Counted from the first letter of the stretch, positions 33,904 through 43,227 are shown. The stretch is DNA of 64,000 nucleotides from Calidifontibacillus oryziterrae (GCF_000331575.1 NZ_ANOK01000003.1:1-64000); one strand, 5' to 3'. A program made the numbers and translations. Notes: a model not told the origin generated them from the letters alone.

Positions 33904-34683
33904 ATGCCTAATATTATCTTTGAAGTAAAAAATCATATAGGATTTGTAACGATTAATCGTCCGGAAGTATTAAACTGCTTTGATTACGAAACGTTAACCC
34001 ATTTAGGGGAAATTGTTGATGATATTCGTACAAACCGAAATGTTAGAGTTGTTATATTTTCAGGTACTGGTGATAAAGCATTTAGTGCAGGAGCAGATTT
34101 GAAGGAAAGAAGAACATTAACAGAAGAACAGGTTCGTAGAAATGTAAATAAGATTCGCACGGTGTTTAATGATATTTCATCCTTACCACAGCCAACAATT
34201 GCTGCTGTAAATGGCCATGCTTTTGGTGGTGGATTTGAATTAATGCTTGCCTGTGATTTTAGAATTGCAGTTTCACAGGCTACAATGGGACTGACCGAGC
34301 TTAAATGGGCAATTATACCTGGTGCTGGCGGAACACAACGTCTTCCTAGACTAATAGGGGAAGCAAAAGCAAAGGAACTAATTTTGACAGCGAAAAAAGT
34401 AACAGCAGCTGAGGCTTATGATTTAGGTATACTAACAAAAGTAGTGGATGCTAATGATAGTTTAATTACCGAATGTTTAATACTTGTAGAACAAATGATG
34501 GAAAATGGACCTATTGCCCTCGAGCAAGCAAAGTACGCTATTAACTATGGTTTAGGTGTTGATCTACAAACTGGGTTAGCAATTGAAGCAAAGGCTTATG
34601 AAATGACGATACCAACAAAAGATAGATTAGAAGCATTGACTGCCTTTAGTGAAAAAAGGACTCCGATTTTTACAGGACAATAA
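33904..34683 (+). CDS. enoyl-CoA hydratase (third crotonase of the paa cluster)
   Basis: 259 residues, both catalytic glutamates present (GGGFELMLACD; LTELKWAIIPGAGGTQRL), closest in pattern to AUH/methylglutaconyl-type hydratases. ATG 33904 chosen with aaagga upstream; a longer frame starting 21 codons earlier lies inside the thiolase gene. Could hydrate dehydroadipyl-CoA or another intermediate, or open the oxepin ring in place of the missing MaoC domain; the last idea is speculative. Confidence 0.88.
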   Translation: MPNIIFEVKNHIGFVTINRPEVLNCFDYETLTHLGEIVDDIRTNRNVRVVIFSGTGDKAFSAGADLKERRTLTEEQVRRNVNKIRTVFNDISSLPQPTIAAVNGHAFGGGFELMLACDFRIAVSQATMGLTELKWAIIPGAGGTQRLPRLIGEAKAKELILTAKKVTAAEAYDLGILTKVVDANDSLITECLILVEQMMENGPIALEQAKYAINYGLGVDLQTGLAIEAKAYEMTIPTKDRLEALTAFSEKRTPIFTGQ

Positions 34684-34719
34684 AATTATATTATCTATTG
34701 ATATCAAAATATAGATTGT

Positions 34720-34727
34720 TATGACGT
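34720..34727 (+). promoter_or_regulatory. TATGACGT half-site upstream of paaX2
   Basis: The same 8-mer as in the paaK and paaA promoters, here about 50 bases before a -10-like TATAAT (34773-34778). Suggests that paaX2 is part of its own regulon. Confidence 0.5.
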
Positions 34728-34822
34728 TTTTTATACGAAATTGTTGATTAGTGTTTGATATCATCCGTAAAGTATAATAAGATAATATATGGAATTATCA
34801 GTAAAAAAGAAGGATGAATATA

Positions 34823-35716
34823 GTGACTAATATAAATACTCGTTCGATGATCTTTACACTATATGGTGATTATATCAGGCATTATGGCAATGAGATATGG
34901 ATAGGCAGTTTAATTCGACTATTAGAAGAATTTGGTCATAATGATCAATCAGTAAGAGCAGCTATCTCTAGAATGGGGAAACAAGGTTGGGTGACTTCCT
35001 CAAAAAAGGGAAATAAAAGCTATTATTCACTTACTAAGATGGGAGTAGCTAGGATTGAAGAAGCTGCAAAACGGATTTTTAAATTAAGCCCGGTTAAATG
35101 GGATGGTAAATGGAGAATGTTAATGTATACCATTCCCGAAGAGAAGAGAAATATCCGTGATGAACTTCGCCAAGAATTAGTGTGGAGCGGCTTTGGCATG
35201 TTGCTTAATAGCTGTTGGATTTCTCCTAATAACTTAGAAGATGAAGTGAACCTTTTAGTTGAGAAGTATAATATAAAGTCATATGTACACTTTTTTGTTT
35301 CACAATATAAAGGTCCAGAGAAAAATGAAACAATTGTCAAATCATGCTGGGATTTGGATAATATTAATGAAAAATATGAAGAATTTATTTCTGAATACAG
35401 CAAAAAGTTTGTCGTAGACAAAAATAAAATTGTAAACGGACAAATGTCAGAGGCTGCTTGTTTTGTTGAAAGAACTAAATTAGTCCATGAATACCGGAAG
35501 TTTCTTTTTATTGATCCGGGATTACCAGAGGAATTACTACCAAGTAAATGGCTTGGTGGTCATGCAGCATCACTTTTTACGGATTATTATAAAACGCTTG
35601 CTGAACCAGCAAATCATTTTTTTGAATCAATTTTCGAGAAGGATAATGAGATTAATAGAAAAGATCGTGATTATGAAGTATTAAACCATCCATATATGGT
35701 TAACAACAATAATTAA
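34823..35716 (+). CDS. paaX: PaaX-family transcriptional repressor 2
   Basis: 297 residues, same architecture as the copy at 8827. Winged helix with TRSMIFTLYGDYIRHYG and SVRAAISRMGKQGWV, Cas2-like domain WDGKWRMLMYTIPEEKRNIRDEL, C-terminal ERTKLVHEYRKFLFIDPGLP. Expected to sense phenylacetyl-CoA and bind the TATGACGT/ACGTCATA sites at paaK and paaA. GTG 34823 preferred because agaagga would overlap the ATG at 34814. The two PaaX proteins are similar overall but differ in the recognition segment (VRGAILRM against VRAAISRM). Confidence 0.93.
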   Translation: MTNINTRSMIFTLYGDYIRHYGNEIWIGSLIRLLEEFGHNDQSVRAAISRMGKQGWVTSSKKGNKSYYSLTKMGVARIEEAAKRIFKLSPVKWDGKWRMLMYTIPEEKRNIRDELRQELVWSGFGMLLNSCWISPNNLEDEVNLLVEKYNIKSYVHFFVSQYKGPEKNETIVKSCWDLDNINEKYEEFISEYSKKFVVDKNKIVNGQMSEAACFVERTKLVHEYRKFLFIDPGLPEELLPSKWLGGHAASLFTDYYKTLAEPANHFFESIFEKDNEINRKDRDYEVLNHPYMVNNNN

Positions 35717-35735
35717 TTTGTGGATTTAAAATATA

Positions 35736-35778
35736 GCTGCCCAAAAAGTTTTAAAGGCTTTTGGGCAGCTTCTTTTGT
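35736..35778 (+). terminator. terminator after paaX2
   Basis: GCTGCCCAAAA / TTTTGGGCAGC, 11-bp perfect stem followed by ttctttt. Confidence 0.92.
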
Positions 35779-35980
35779 TGAATCTCAAAAAAGATAAACC
35801 AAGAGTTCAAATCCTTACTAATTGTTACAACTAATTGAGGCGACAAAACTAATTGAGGCGGCAAAATTATTAACAACATATTTAAAGTGCTAACGAAAAA
35901 TTAACGATACTTAAGTTCATGTTATAAAGTTATTAAATTCGAATAACAGCATAAAAGTATAATAAAAGTATAAAATCTTG

Positions 35981-36010
35981 TTGACAAGCAGTTCGTGAAA
36001 GCGATATCAT
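35981..36010 (+). promoter_or_regulatory. promoter of ABC importer 2 operon
   Basis: Perfect -35 TTGACA (35981-35986), 18-base spacer, -10 TATCAT (36005-36010). An ACGTCA word at 36049-36054 could be a weak PaaX site. Confidence 0.6.
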
Positions 36011-36076
36011 TCTAGTTATATATCACATAAAAACCAACCGTTTTAAAAACGTCACAAGAATGTGGAGGTTGATCTA

Positions 36077-36955
36077 TTGGGAGAGCTTTTACAATTTTTA
36101 ATAACCGGATTAACGATTGGTAGTATATATGCGATCGTTGCTTTAGGATTTGTAACAGTGTATAGCGTTACAAAGGTCATTAATTTAGCCCAAGGAGAGT
36201 TTGTAATGTTAGGCGGAATGACAATGTTTACAATGCTTTCCTTAGGAATTCCCTATCTTTTTGCGTTTTTTATAACCATCATCGTAGTAGTTATATTAGG
36301 CTACCTATTAGAATTGATTATTATTAGAAGGGCTAAAAAAGCAGATGCACTGAGTCTAATTATTCTTACAATCGGGGCTTCAATTTTCGTTCGTGGAATT
36401 GCCAGTATGGTATGGGGGAAAAATCCAGTTAAAATAGCACCTTTTACTAAAAATGACCCTATCAATATTTTTGGAGCAGCAATTACACCACAAAGTATTT
36501 GGGTTATGGTGATCTTACTAATAAGTGTAGCAGTACTATACTTAGTTATGGAAAAAACAATGTTAGGAAAGGCTTTCCGTGCTTGTTCCGCGAATCCAAT
36601 TGCTGCTCAACTAATGAGCATTAGCCCTGTGAAGATGTCTTCATTTTCATTTGTTTTAAGCGCTGCTCTTGGAGCAATTGCTGGACTAGCGATCGCACCA
36701 ATTTTATTTCCAGCTTATGATATGGGGTCGATGCTAGGAATTAAAGGCTTTTCAGCAAGTATACTTGGCGGATTAGGAAGTGCACCAGGTGCAGTCATTG
36801 GTGGTTTGATTCTAGGATTAATGGAGTCATTAGGTGCAGGATACATAAGCTCTGGAATGAAGGATGCAATTGTTTTTAGTGTAATTCTTATCATTTTATT
36901 AATTCGTCCATATGGCATTATGGGCGAAAAGAATGTTGGCAAAGGAGGTCTCTAG
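36077..36955 (+). CDS. LivH-type ABC permease 2
   Basis: 292 residues, about eight membrane helices. GLTIGSIYAIVALGFVTVY, NLAQGEFVMLGGM, and the coupling region ASILGGLGSAPGAVIGG. TTG 36077 chosen with ggaggt 7 bases upstream. Second importer in the window, located at the end of the paa cluster, so phenylacetate or another aryl acid is the likely cargo (inference). Confidence 0.92.
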   Translation: MGELLQFLITGLTIGSIYAIVALGFVTVYSVTKVINLAQGEFVMLGGMTMFTMLSLGIPYLFAFFITIIVVVILGYLLELIIIRRAKKADALSLIILTIGASIFVRGIASMVWGKNPVKIAPFTKNDPINIFGAAITPQSIWVMVILLISVAVLYLVMEKTMLGKAFRACSANPIAAQLMSISPVKMSSFSFVLSAALGAIAGLAIAPILFPAYDMGSMLGIKGFSASILGGLGSAPGAVIGGLILGLMESLGAGYISSGMKDAIVFSVILIILLIRPYGIMGEKNVGKGGL

Positions 36956-36956
36956 T

Positions 36957-37961
36957 TTGAAGGGGATCCAAAGAACAAGTTGGATTGGTCTGATCGTATT
37001 TACGGTTGTCATGGTTATTTTTCCACTAATTGTTTCCCAATCATTTTATATTACTAAAGCAACCTTTGCTGGCATATATACAATTGTCGCTATTAGTTTA
37101 GGTTTATTGATGGGTTTTGCTGGACAGATTTCCTTAGGACATGCAGCATTCTATGGCGTTGGTGCTTATGCATCAGCAGTTTTAACAACAACATACAATT
37201 TTAATCCGTGGGTCGGGCTTCTTTTTTCATTATTAATACCAGGAATTATTGCATTCATAATTGGCTTTACGATGTCGCGTTTAAATGGATACTATTTAGC
37301 GATGGCTACTTTAGCCTTTGGTATTATCGTCCATGTTTTGTTAGTGGAGTGGAAATCTGTTACGAAAGGGGCCTCTGGCCTATATGGGATTCCAAAAATA
37401 CAATTATTTGGATATAGTCTAAGCCAAGGCATCCCTTATTACTATTTTGTCTGGGCATTTGCTTTCGTCATCATGATCTTATCACTAAACATTATACATT
37501 CGAGAATTGGCCGTGCCCTCCGTTCTATCCATGGCAGTGAAATTGCAGCGAGTGCGATGGGTGTTGATGCGGGAAAATATAAAATGCAAATATTTGTTCT
37601 CGGCGCAATGTTTTCAGGACTAGCAGGTTGGCTCATGGCTCATATGAGTTATAGTATTTCACCAGCATCATTTACACTTGAAACTTCAATTATATTTTTA
37701 GCTATGGTTGTTCTAGGAGGAAGTATAAGTATTTGGGGAGCTGTTGTCGGCTCAATCTTAATATCATTTATTAGCGTTATAGTCAAAGTATTAGGAGAGC
37801 ATATTTCGTTTATTACAAGTGATTTTGAACATGTGCTATATGGCTTAATTTTAATGTTGGTTGTTATTTTTCTCCCAAAAGGGTTGGTTCCAACAGTTGC
37901 AACTATTTACCAATCTAAATTCGCAAGCCTAAAGAAAGCGAAAGTTTCACGAAATATGTAA
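36957..37961 (+). CDS. LivM-type ABC permease 2
   Basis: 334 residues, about nine to ten helices. LLMGFAGQISLGHAAFYGVGAYASA and MVVLGGSISIWGAVVGS coupling region. TTG start one base after the previous stop, with aaaggaggt upstream inside the LivH-type gene; the longer in-frame version overlapping LivH is rejected. Confidence 0.92.
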   Translation: MKGIQRTSWIGLIVFTVVMVIFPLIVSQSFYITKATFAGIYTIVAISLGLLMGFAGQISLGHAAFYGVGAYASAVLTTTYNFNPWVGLLFSLLIPGIIAFIIGFTMSRLNGYYLAMATLAFGIIVHVLLVEWKSVTKGASGLYGIPKIQLFGYSLSQGIPYYYFVWAFAFVIMILSLNIIHSRIGRALRSIHGSEIAASAMGVDAGKYKMQIFVLGAMFSGLAGWLMAHMSYSISPASFTLETSIIFLAMVVLGGSISIWGAVVGSILISFISVIVKVLGEHISFITSDFEHVLYGLILMLVVIFLPKGLVPTVATIYQSKFASLKKAKVSRNM

Positions 37962-37985
37962 AACAAAGGAGGGACGAGTATTGAA

Positions 37986-38774
37986 ATGAATCCAATTTTG
38001 GAGGTAAATGGACTTTCGAAAAGCTTTGGTGGTGTCATTGCAAATCATAATGTTTCTTTTTCTTTTAAAGAGGGAATGATAGTTGGATTAATAGGTCCGA
38101 ATGGGGCGGGGAAAAGTACGTTGTTTAATATGCTGTCCGCTGTACTTGCCCCAACAAGTGGGGAAATAAAATTTAAAGGTCAAAGAATTGATAGACTTCC
38201 AGCTTATAAAGTTTGTGAATTGGGAATATCGAGGACATTCCAAAATATACAGGTGTTTAAAAATATGACTGTTATAGAAAATGTGATGGTTGGTCACCAT
38301 TCAAAGACTAAGTCGGGGATGTTAGCCGCAGCTTTACGATTACCAAGTGCTCTAAAAGAGGAAAAAATTATCCTTGATGCTGCAATGGAAAAAATAAAGT
38401 TTGTAGGACTTGAGAATGTTTACGATCAAAATGCAGGCAGTCTACCGTTAGGGAAGCTCCGTTTACTTGAACTAGCACGTGCATTAGCCACAGAGCCAGA
38501 GCTTTTGTTATTAGATGAGATTGCAGCTGGATTAAACCATCAGGAAACAAGAGAAATGAGTATGATAATTAAACGGATTCGTGATAAAGGGATTTCAATC
38601 TTTGTTGTTGAGCATGATATGGACTTGGTTATGAGCATTTGCGATAAGATAATCGTTCTTGATCAAGGCAAAAAAATTGCAGAAGGAACACCAGAAGAAA
38701 TTCAAAATGACGAAAAAGTAATAGCGGCCTATCTTGGAGAAGAAGTAGTAGAAAATATTGAGGTGACAGGATGA
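37986..38774 (+). CDS. LivG-type ABC ATPase 2
   Basis: 262 residues. Walker A GPNGAGKST, FQNIQVFKNMTV, signature LPLGKLRLLELARAL (degenerate LSxGQ as usual in LivG), Walker B LLLLDEIAAGLN, switch VVEHDMDLVM. The Walker B next residue is Glu-Ile instead of Glu-Pro. aaggagggacg site, ATG start. Stop overlaps the LivF-type start (ATGA). Confidence 0.92.
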   Translation: MNPILEVNGLSKSFGGVIANHNVSFSFKEGMIVGLIGPNGAGKSTLFNMLSAVLAPTSGEIKFKGQRIDRLPAYKVCELGISRTFQNIQVFKNMTVIENVMVGHHSKTKSGMLAAALRLPSALKEEKIILDAAMEKIKFVGLENVYDQNAGSLPLGKLRLLELARALATEPELLLLDEIAAGLNHQETREMSMIIKRIRDKGISIFVVEHDMDLVMSICDKIIVLDQGKKIAEGTPEEIQNDEKVIAAYLGEEVVENIEVTG

Positions 38775-39523
38775 GCAAATGCCTAAATCAAAATAGATTA
38801 CTAGAAATTAACAATTTGTCCTTCAGTTATGGTCCAATTAGAGCTTTAAATCATGTAACCTTCCACGTGAATAAGGGTGAAATTGTTGCGTTTTTAGGAG
38901 CAAATGGTGCAGGGAAAACAACACTACTTCAAACGATATCAGGTTTACACAAAGCTGCAAGTGGACAGATATTTTTTAAGGGGGAAGATATTACTAGATT
39001 GCCAGCTGAAAAGATTGTTAGTCGGCATCTGATCCATGTACCAGAGCACCGCCAAGTCTTTGCTACCATGAGTGTAGTTGATAATTTATATTTGGGTGCA
39101 TTCCATCACTACAGTAAAACGAAAAGAAAAAATGTTGACAAGGATATGACAAAGGTATTTGAAATTTTCCCAATACTTGAAGAAAGGAAACATCAGCTTG
39201 CAGGTACGCTCTCGGGTGGGCAGCAACAAATGCTGGCAATTGCAAGGGCTGTTATGGCAAAGCCTGAATTACTTCTTTTGGATGAGCCATCATTAGGATT
39301 AGCGCCACTAATTGTAAAAGAAGTATTAACACTTGTAAAAAAATTGCGAGATGATTTTAATACAACCGTTTTATTAATTGAACAAAATGTATATGCATCT
39401 TTAAAAATTTCTGATCGGGCTTATGTAATGCAACATGGTGAAATTATTAAAGAAGGAACAGCTCAAGAACTCATTCAGGATGAAAAGGTTAAGGAAGCAT
39501 TTTTGGGGCATGCGGTAAATTAG
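38771..39523 (+). CDS. LivF-type ABC ATPase 2
   Basis: 250 residues. Walker A GANGAGKTT, VPEHRQVFATMSV, signature LSGGQQQMLAIARAV, Walker B LLLLDEPSLGLA, switch LIEQNVYASL. Longer at the N-terminus than copy 1 by about 15 residues. Translationally coupled to the LivG-type gene. Confidence 0.93.
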   Translation: MSKCLNQNRLLEINNLSFSYGPIRALNHVTFHVNKGEIVAFLGANGAGKTTLLQTISGLHKAASGQIFFKGEDITRLPAEKIVSRHLIHVPEHRQVFATMSVVDNLYLGAFHHYSKTKRKNVDKDMTKVFEIFPILEERKHQLAGTLSGGQQQMLAIARAVMAKPELLLLDEPSLGLAPLIVKEVLTLVKKLRDDFNTTVLLIEQNVYASLKISDRAYVMQHGEIIKEGTAQELIQDEKVKEAFLGHAVN

Positions 39524-39668
39524 TCCAAATTAAGATTTAGACAAGAGATTTTACGTTACTAAGTTACTTTAAATAATCGGAGTATACCGTGTCGAATTTT
39601 CTGTATATTTCAAATATTTAAATAACTTTCTAACTAAAATAAAATTTTAAATTTTTGGGGGGTTCTAA

Positions 39669-40895
39669 ATGAAAAAGTGGTTGAACGTTGGGATTGTTCT
39701 TTTATTAGTTGGTATGATCCTTGCAGCTTGTGGAGGACAGCAAACTCAACAGTCAAAGCAAGCTGAAAATACAGCTGAGCCAACAGCAGAGGGAAACGCG
39801 GAAGAAACAAATGCACCTGAAGTTTACAAGATAGGAGCCATATACTCGAAAACAGGTCCGGCAAGCCCACTAGGAGAACCAGAGTGGAATGCTACTCTCC
39901 TACTTGAAGAACAGATTAATGCAAACGGCGGTATTAATGGTGTTCCATTAGAGATTATTCTAGCAGATGATGAGTCAAAGCAGGAAAAAGCCATTGAAGA
40001 AATGAACAGACTTATTCATGATGAGAAGGTTCAAATTATTTTGGGAACATCAACAACAGGACCAAGTTTAGCAATGAAGGGTCTTGCGATGGAAAACCAA
40101 ATCCCAATGATCTCTGCAGCTGCAGCTACACAAGTTGTTGAGCCTGTTGAAGAGTCTACATGGGTATTTAAAACACCACATTCAGATTTGCATGCTGTAA
40201 CTCGTATTTACATGTATCTTCAGGAAGCAGGAATTAAGAATATTGCAACATTAACTGACTCAAATGCATATGGATCAGCTGGATTGGAAGTTCTTAAATC
40301 ATTAGCAGGTGATTACGGCATCGAGATTACAACTTCAGAATCATATAATACAAATGATACTGATATGAGTGCACAATTAACAAAAATTAACGGATCTAAT
40401 GCAGAGGCACTCGTTGTTTGGGGAACCAATCCAGGTCCGGCTATTATTACAAAAAATATGAAGGAGTTAGGTATGACAATGCCGCATATCTCGAGCCATG
40501 GTATTGCGAATAACACATTTATTGAGCTTGCCGAGGGAGCTGCAGAAGGCGTTGTCATTCCTACCGGTAAACTATTATTCCCTACCCAAATTGATGAGGA
40601 TGACCCGCAATACGAAGTTATTAAAAACTTCTACGATTCTTATATGGAGAAATTCGGAAGCGAACCTACTAATTTCGGCTCCTATGGCTATGATAATGTT
40701 TTGTTAGCGGTAGAAGCACTAAAGGCAGCAGGTACTGATCGCGAAGCCATTAGAAACTACTTAGAGACAAACATTAAAGGATTTATTGGAGCGACAGGTA
40801 CATTTACGTTCAGTGAAACGGATCATAACGGCTTGTCAGCTGATAGTATGGTCTTAGCAGAAGTTAAAGACGGGAAATGGGTACTGAAAAAGTAA
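39669..40895 (+). CDS. branched-chain-type ABC transporter substrate-binding lipoprotein 2
   Basis: 408 residues. Lipobox LAAC (Cys about residue 21), Gln/Glu/Ala/Asn-rich linker, then YKIGAIYSKTGPASPLGEPEWNATLLLEEQINANGGING, the classical type I periplasmic binding fold. Last gene of importer 2, after the ATPases, the reverse of importer 1 where it is first. Ligand likely an aromatic carboxylate (inference). Confidence 0.9.
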   Translation: MKKWLNVGIVLLLVGMILAACGGQQTQQSKQAENTAEPTAEGNAEETNAPEVYKIGAIYSKTGPASPLGEPEWNATLLLEEQINANGGINGVPLEIILADDESKQEKAIEEMNRLIHDEKVQIILGTSTTGPSLAMKGLAMENQIPMISAAAATQVVEPVEESTWVFKTPHSDLHAVTRIYMYLQEAGIKNIATLTDSNAYGSAGLEVLKSLAGDYGIEITTSESYNTNDTDMSAQLTKINGSNAEALVVWGTNPGPAIITKNMKELGMTMPHISSHGIANNTFIELAEGAAEGVVIPTGKLLFPTQIDEDDPQYEVIKNFYDSYMEKFGSEPTNFGSYGYDNVLLAVEALKAAGTDREAIRNYLETNIKGFIGATGTFTFSETDHNGLSADSMVLAEVKDGKWVLKK

Positions 40896-40905
40896 CAAAG
40901 GCTAA

Positions 40906-40929
40906 TGGCTGTCTAATGACAGCCATTTT
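40906..40929 (+). terminator. hairpin between binding protein 2 and paaI
   Basis: AATGGCTGTC-taat-GACAGCCATT, 10-bp perfect stem with tttcc after it. Partial terminator or processing hairpin; paaI starts 24 bases later. Confidence 0.7.
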
Positions 40930-40952
40930 CCAATATGGAAGGAGATAGAACA

Positions 40953-41348
40953 ATGGATGAAAAAATAATAGAGAAAATATTAAATGATCCTTTTGCCAAT
41001 TTTTTAGGAATTTCAATTGAAGAGGTTGCGGAAGGTTTTGCAAAGGTTTCAATGAATATTACAAAAGATATGCTTAATATCCATAACACTGCAAATGGCG
41101 GAGTAATATTTTCTCTAGCAGATGTTGCTTTTGCAATTGCGAGCAATACGTACGACCAAGTAGCAGTAGGAATAAACGTCAATATTAACTTTATTTCTGC
41201 TGGGTTGATAGATGATTATCTTGTAGCTACTGCGGTTGAGGTGACAAAAAACAGCAGGCTAGGGTTCTATCATATGAATGTAGAAAATAAAAAAGGACAA
41301 TTGATTGCCACAGCAGAAGGAATGGTATACCGCAAAAAGAATCGTTAA
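40953..41348 (+). CDS. paaI: PaaI-type hot-dog thioesterase
   Basis: 131 residues. PaaI pattern: HNTANGGVIFSLADVAFAIASN with the catalytic Asp, GINVNINFISAG. PaaI hydrolyses ring-hydroxylated phenylacetyl-CoA dead-end products to save CoA. ATG 40953 with aaggagat upstream. It closes the catabolic region. Confidence 0.9.
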   Translation: MDEKIIEKILNDPFANFLGISIEEVAEGFAKVSMNITKDMLNIHNTANGGVIFSLADVAFAIASNTYDQVAVGINVNINFISAGLIDDYLVATAVEVTKNSRLGFYHMNVENKKGQLIATAEGMVYRKKNR

Positions 41349-41464
41349 CGATATTCATCCTTTTGTTTAATTTTAGGGAAAATAACTAATTACTCAAAGA
41401 CTATTAGATTTATAGTATAATGGATTATGCATCAGCGTACTACGTTTCTAAAAGGAGCCAAAAC

Positions 41465-42388
41465 ATGAAAAAGACTATAATCATATTAACAATTGGACTA
41501 GCATTGACTGGCTGTGGTAATGCTGAACAAGCTAGTGAAAATCGACAAGTTGAAGTGGAAGAAGCAACGTTGCCAGCAGAAGAAAAACTACTAGAAGCAG
41601 AAATTGAAAATAATCAAGTGCAAAATCAAGAGGTGGATACACCTGTCAATAAAGAAGATCTTGATTTGGATCCTTCAGAAGAAATAAATAACAGTGCTGT
41701 GGTTCAGGTTATTGCGAAGCCCGCTGATTTACTAGTACTAGTAAATAAGAAAAATGCATTACCAGCTAACTATGTACCCAGTAATTTAGTTGCTCCAGAT
41801 GTTCCTTTTTATTTTGATGGAGATGATCCAAAACGGTATTTGCGACAAGAGGCTGCAATGGCGTTAGAGGAGCTATTTGCTGACGCAACGGCAGAAAATA
41901 TTGAAATTCTTGGTGCTTCAGGGTATCGCTCTTATTCACGTCAGGAGGCAATCTTTGCCGCAAACGTGCAACGACAAGGTGAAGAAGCTGCTAGGAAGGT
42001 TAGTGCCGTTGCAGGCCAAAGTGAACACCAAACAGGATTAGCTATTGACTTAACGTCACATAAAGTTGGCTTTGATCTTATCGAGGAATTTGGTGAAACA
42101 ACGGAAGGTATTTGGCTAAAAGAAAATGCCCATAAGTATGGATTTATCATACGCTATCCAAAAGGAAAGGAACATATCACTGGTTATAGTTACGAGCCTT
42201 GGCACATAAGATATATCGGTAAGGATATTGCTGCTGAAGTATATAAAATGGGTCTTACTTTAGAAGAGTATTTTTCAGCCTATCCAGTAAATAGTTCTAA
42301 TCAAACAGGTAATAATAATGGCAGTGAAGTTGATTCAAATGTTTTACAACAACCATCAACAACTTCCTCGACTATTAAGATTAAATGA
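41465..42388 (+). CDS. VanY/DacB-type D,D-carboxypeptidase lipoprotein
   Basis: 307 residues. Lipobox LTGC (Cys about 18), acidic linker, then a peptidase M15B domain: GYRSYSRQEAIF, SEHQTGLAIDL (zinc His and Asp) and EPWHIRYIG (catalytic Glu/His). Trims D-Ala from peptidoglycan stems outside the membrane. Low-complexity Asn/Ser-rich C-terminal tail of ~30 residues. aaaggagcc site; ATG 41465 is chosen because it gives a proper signal peptide. Confidence 0.92.
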   Translation: MKKTIIILTIGLALTGCGNAEQASENRQVEVEEATLPAEEKLLEAEIENNQVQNQEVDTPVNKEDLDLDPSEEINNSAVVQVIAKPADLLVLVNKKNALPANYVPSNLVAPDVPFYFDGDDPKRYLRQEAAMALEELFADATAENIEILGASGYRSYSRQEAIFAANVQRQGEEAARKVSAVAGQSEHQTGLAIDLTSHKVGFDLIEEFGETTEGIWLKENAHKYGFIIRYPKGKEHITGYSYEPWHIRYIGKDIAAEVYKMGLTLEEYFSAYPVNSSNQTGNNNGSEVDSNVLQQPSTTSSTIKIK

Positions 42389-42427
42389 AAATAATCGTTT
42401 TACTATGAAAAATTAGGTGACGAGCAT

Positions 42428-43078
42428 ATGTCTAACTTACAAAAAATTGTGTTAGTGCATGGCTACTACAAAACAAGCAAAGACATGCGCTCTTTAAAGG
42501 CACATTTAGAAGAAATGGGTTATAAAGGGGTTTTGGTAGATTTGCCGTTAACCTTTAAATCAATTGATTATTGTAGTTCGCTTTTTGAGGATAAGGTTTC
42601 GAAAATAATGATTGATTTAAAGTCCGAGGAAAAAGTACATCTTATTGGTCATAGTACAGGTGGTATTGTGATCCGCCATTTTTTATCTAACGAGAAAAAT
42701 CAACAAAACGTACATCGGTGTGTACTAATCGCTACACCTAATCAAGGTAGCCAGTTAGCAAGTATTGCAGGGAAAACTTCTCGTAGGCTTGTAAATGTCT
42801 TTCAAACATTACGCTCTTTGCAGCCTGAGGAAATACTTGCTATGGATTTAATTAAACATAGTCCAATCGAAATTGGCGCAGTTGCCGGAAATAATAATAA
42901 TCTATTGCTTGGGAAATTATTAAAAAATGATAATGATGGCAGAGTTACTATTGAAGAAGTCTATTATAAAGAGTTACATGATTTTACGATTGCGCCATTT
43001 GGTCATAAAGATATCCATTATCAAAAAGAAGTGGCGCAACTGATTCATCATTTTTTACAAACTGGGAAATTTAAATGA
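42428..43078 (+). CDS. alpha/beta-hydrolase (lipase-like)
   Basis: 216 residues, alpha/beta-hydrolase fold. N-terminal VLVHGYYKTSKDMRSL, nucleophile elbow GHSTGG (Ser about residue 79), and late NDGRVT and HKDIHY segments holding the likely Asp and His. Similar to small cytoplasmic lipase/esterase proteins; substrate unknown. aggtgacgag site, ATG start. Terminator directly after. Confidence 0.85.
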   Translation: MSNLQKIVLVHGYYKTSKDMRSLKAHLEEMGYKGVLVDLPLTFKSIDYCSSLFEDKVSKIMIDLKSEEKVHLIGHSTGGIVIRHFLSNEKNQQNVHRCVLIATPNQGSQLASIAGKTSRRLVNVFQTLRSLQPEEILAMDLIKHSPIEIGAVAGNNNNLLLGKLLKNDNDGRVTIEEVYYKELHDFTIAPFGHKDIHYQKEVAQLIHHFLQTGKFK

Positions 43079-43083
43079 ATAAC

Positions 43084-43116
43084 ACTGGGTTTGCACTATA
43101 GCAACCCAGTTTTTTA
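43084..43116 (+). terminator. terminator after hydrolase gene
   Basis: ACTGGGTT / AACCCAGT hairpin with a following T-run. Confidence 0.9.
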
Positions 43117-43227
43117 ATCTTGATAATTTCTTAACAATTTCCAGACATTTGCTAAAAATAACTTTTCTATTATTAAGGTGGTAAGAGAAATAGCTTACTA
43201 CCAATAATGGAAAGGTGGATGGGAAAT

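Larger units (their letters stand above)
35717..36076. other. intergenic region: terminator, direct repeat, promoter
   Basis: Terminator at 35736-35778; a 14-bp direct repeat AACTAATTGAGGCG at 35829-35842 and 35847-35860 (18-base period); a promoter at 35981-36010; ACGTCA at 36049; ribosome binding site ggaggt 36064-36069. No gene. Confidence 0.75.
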
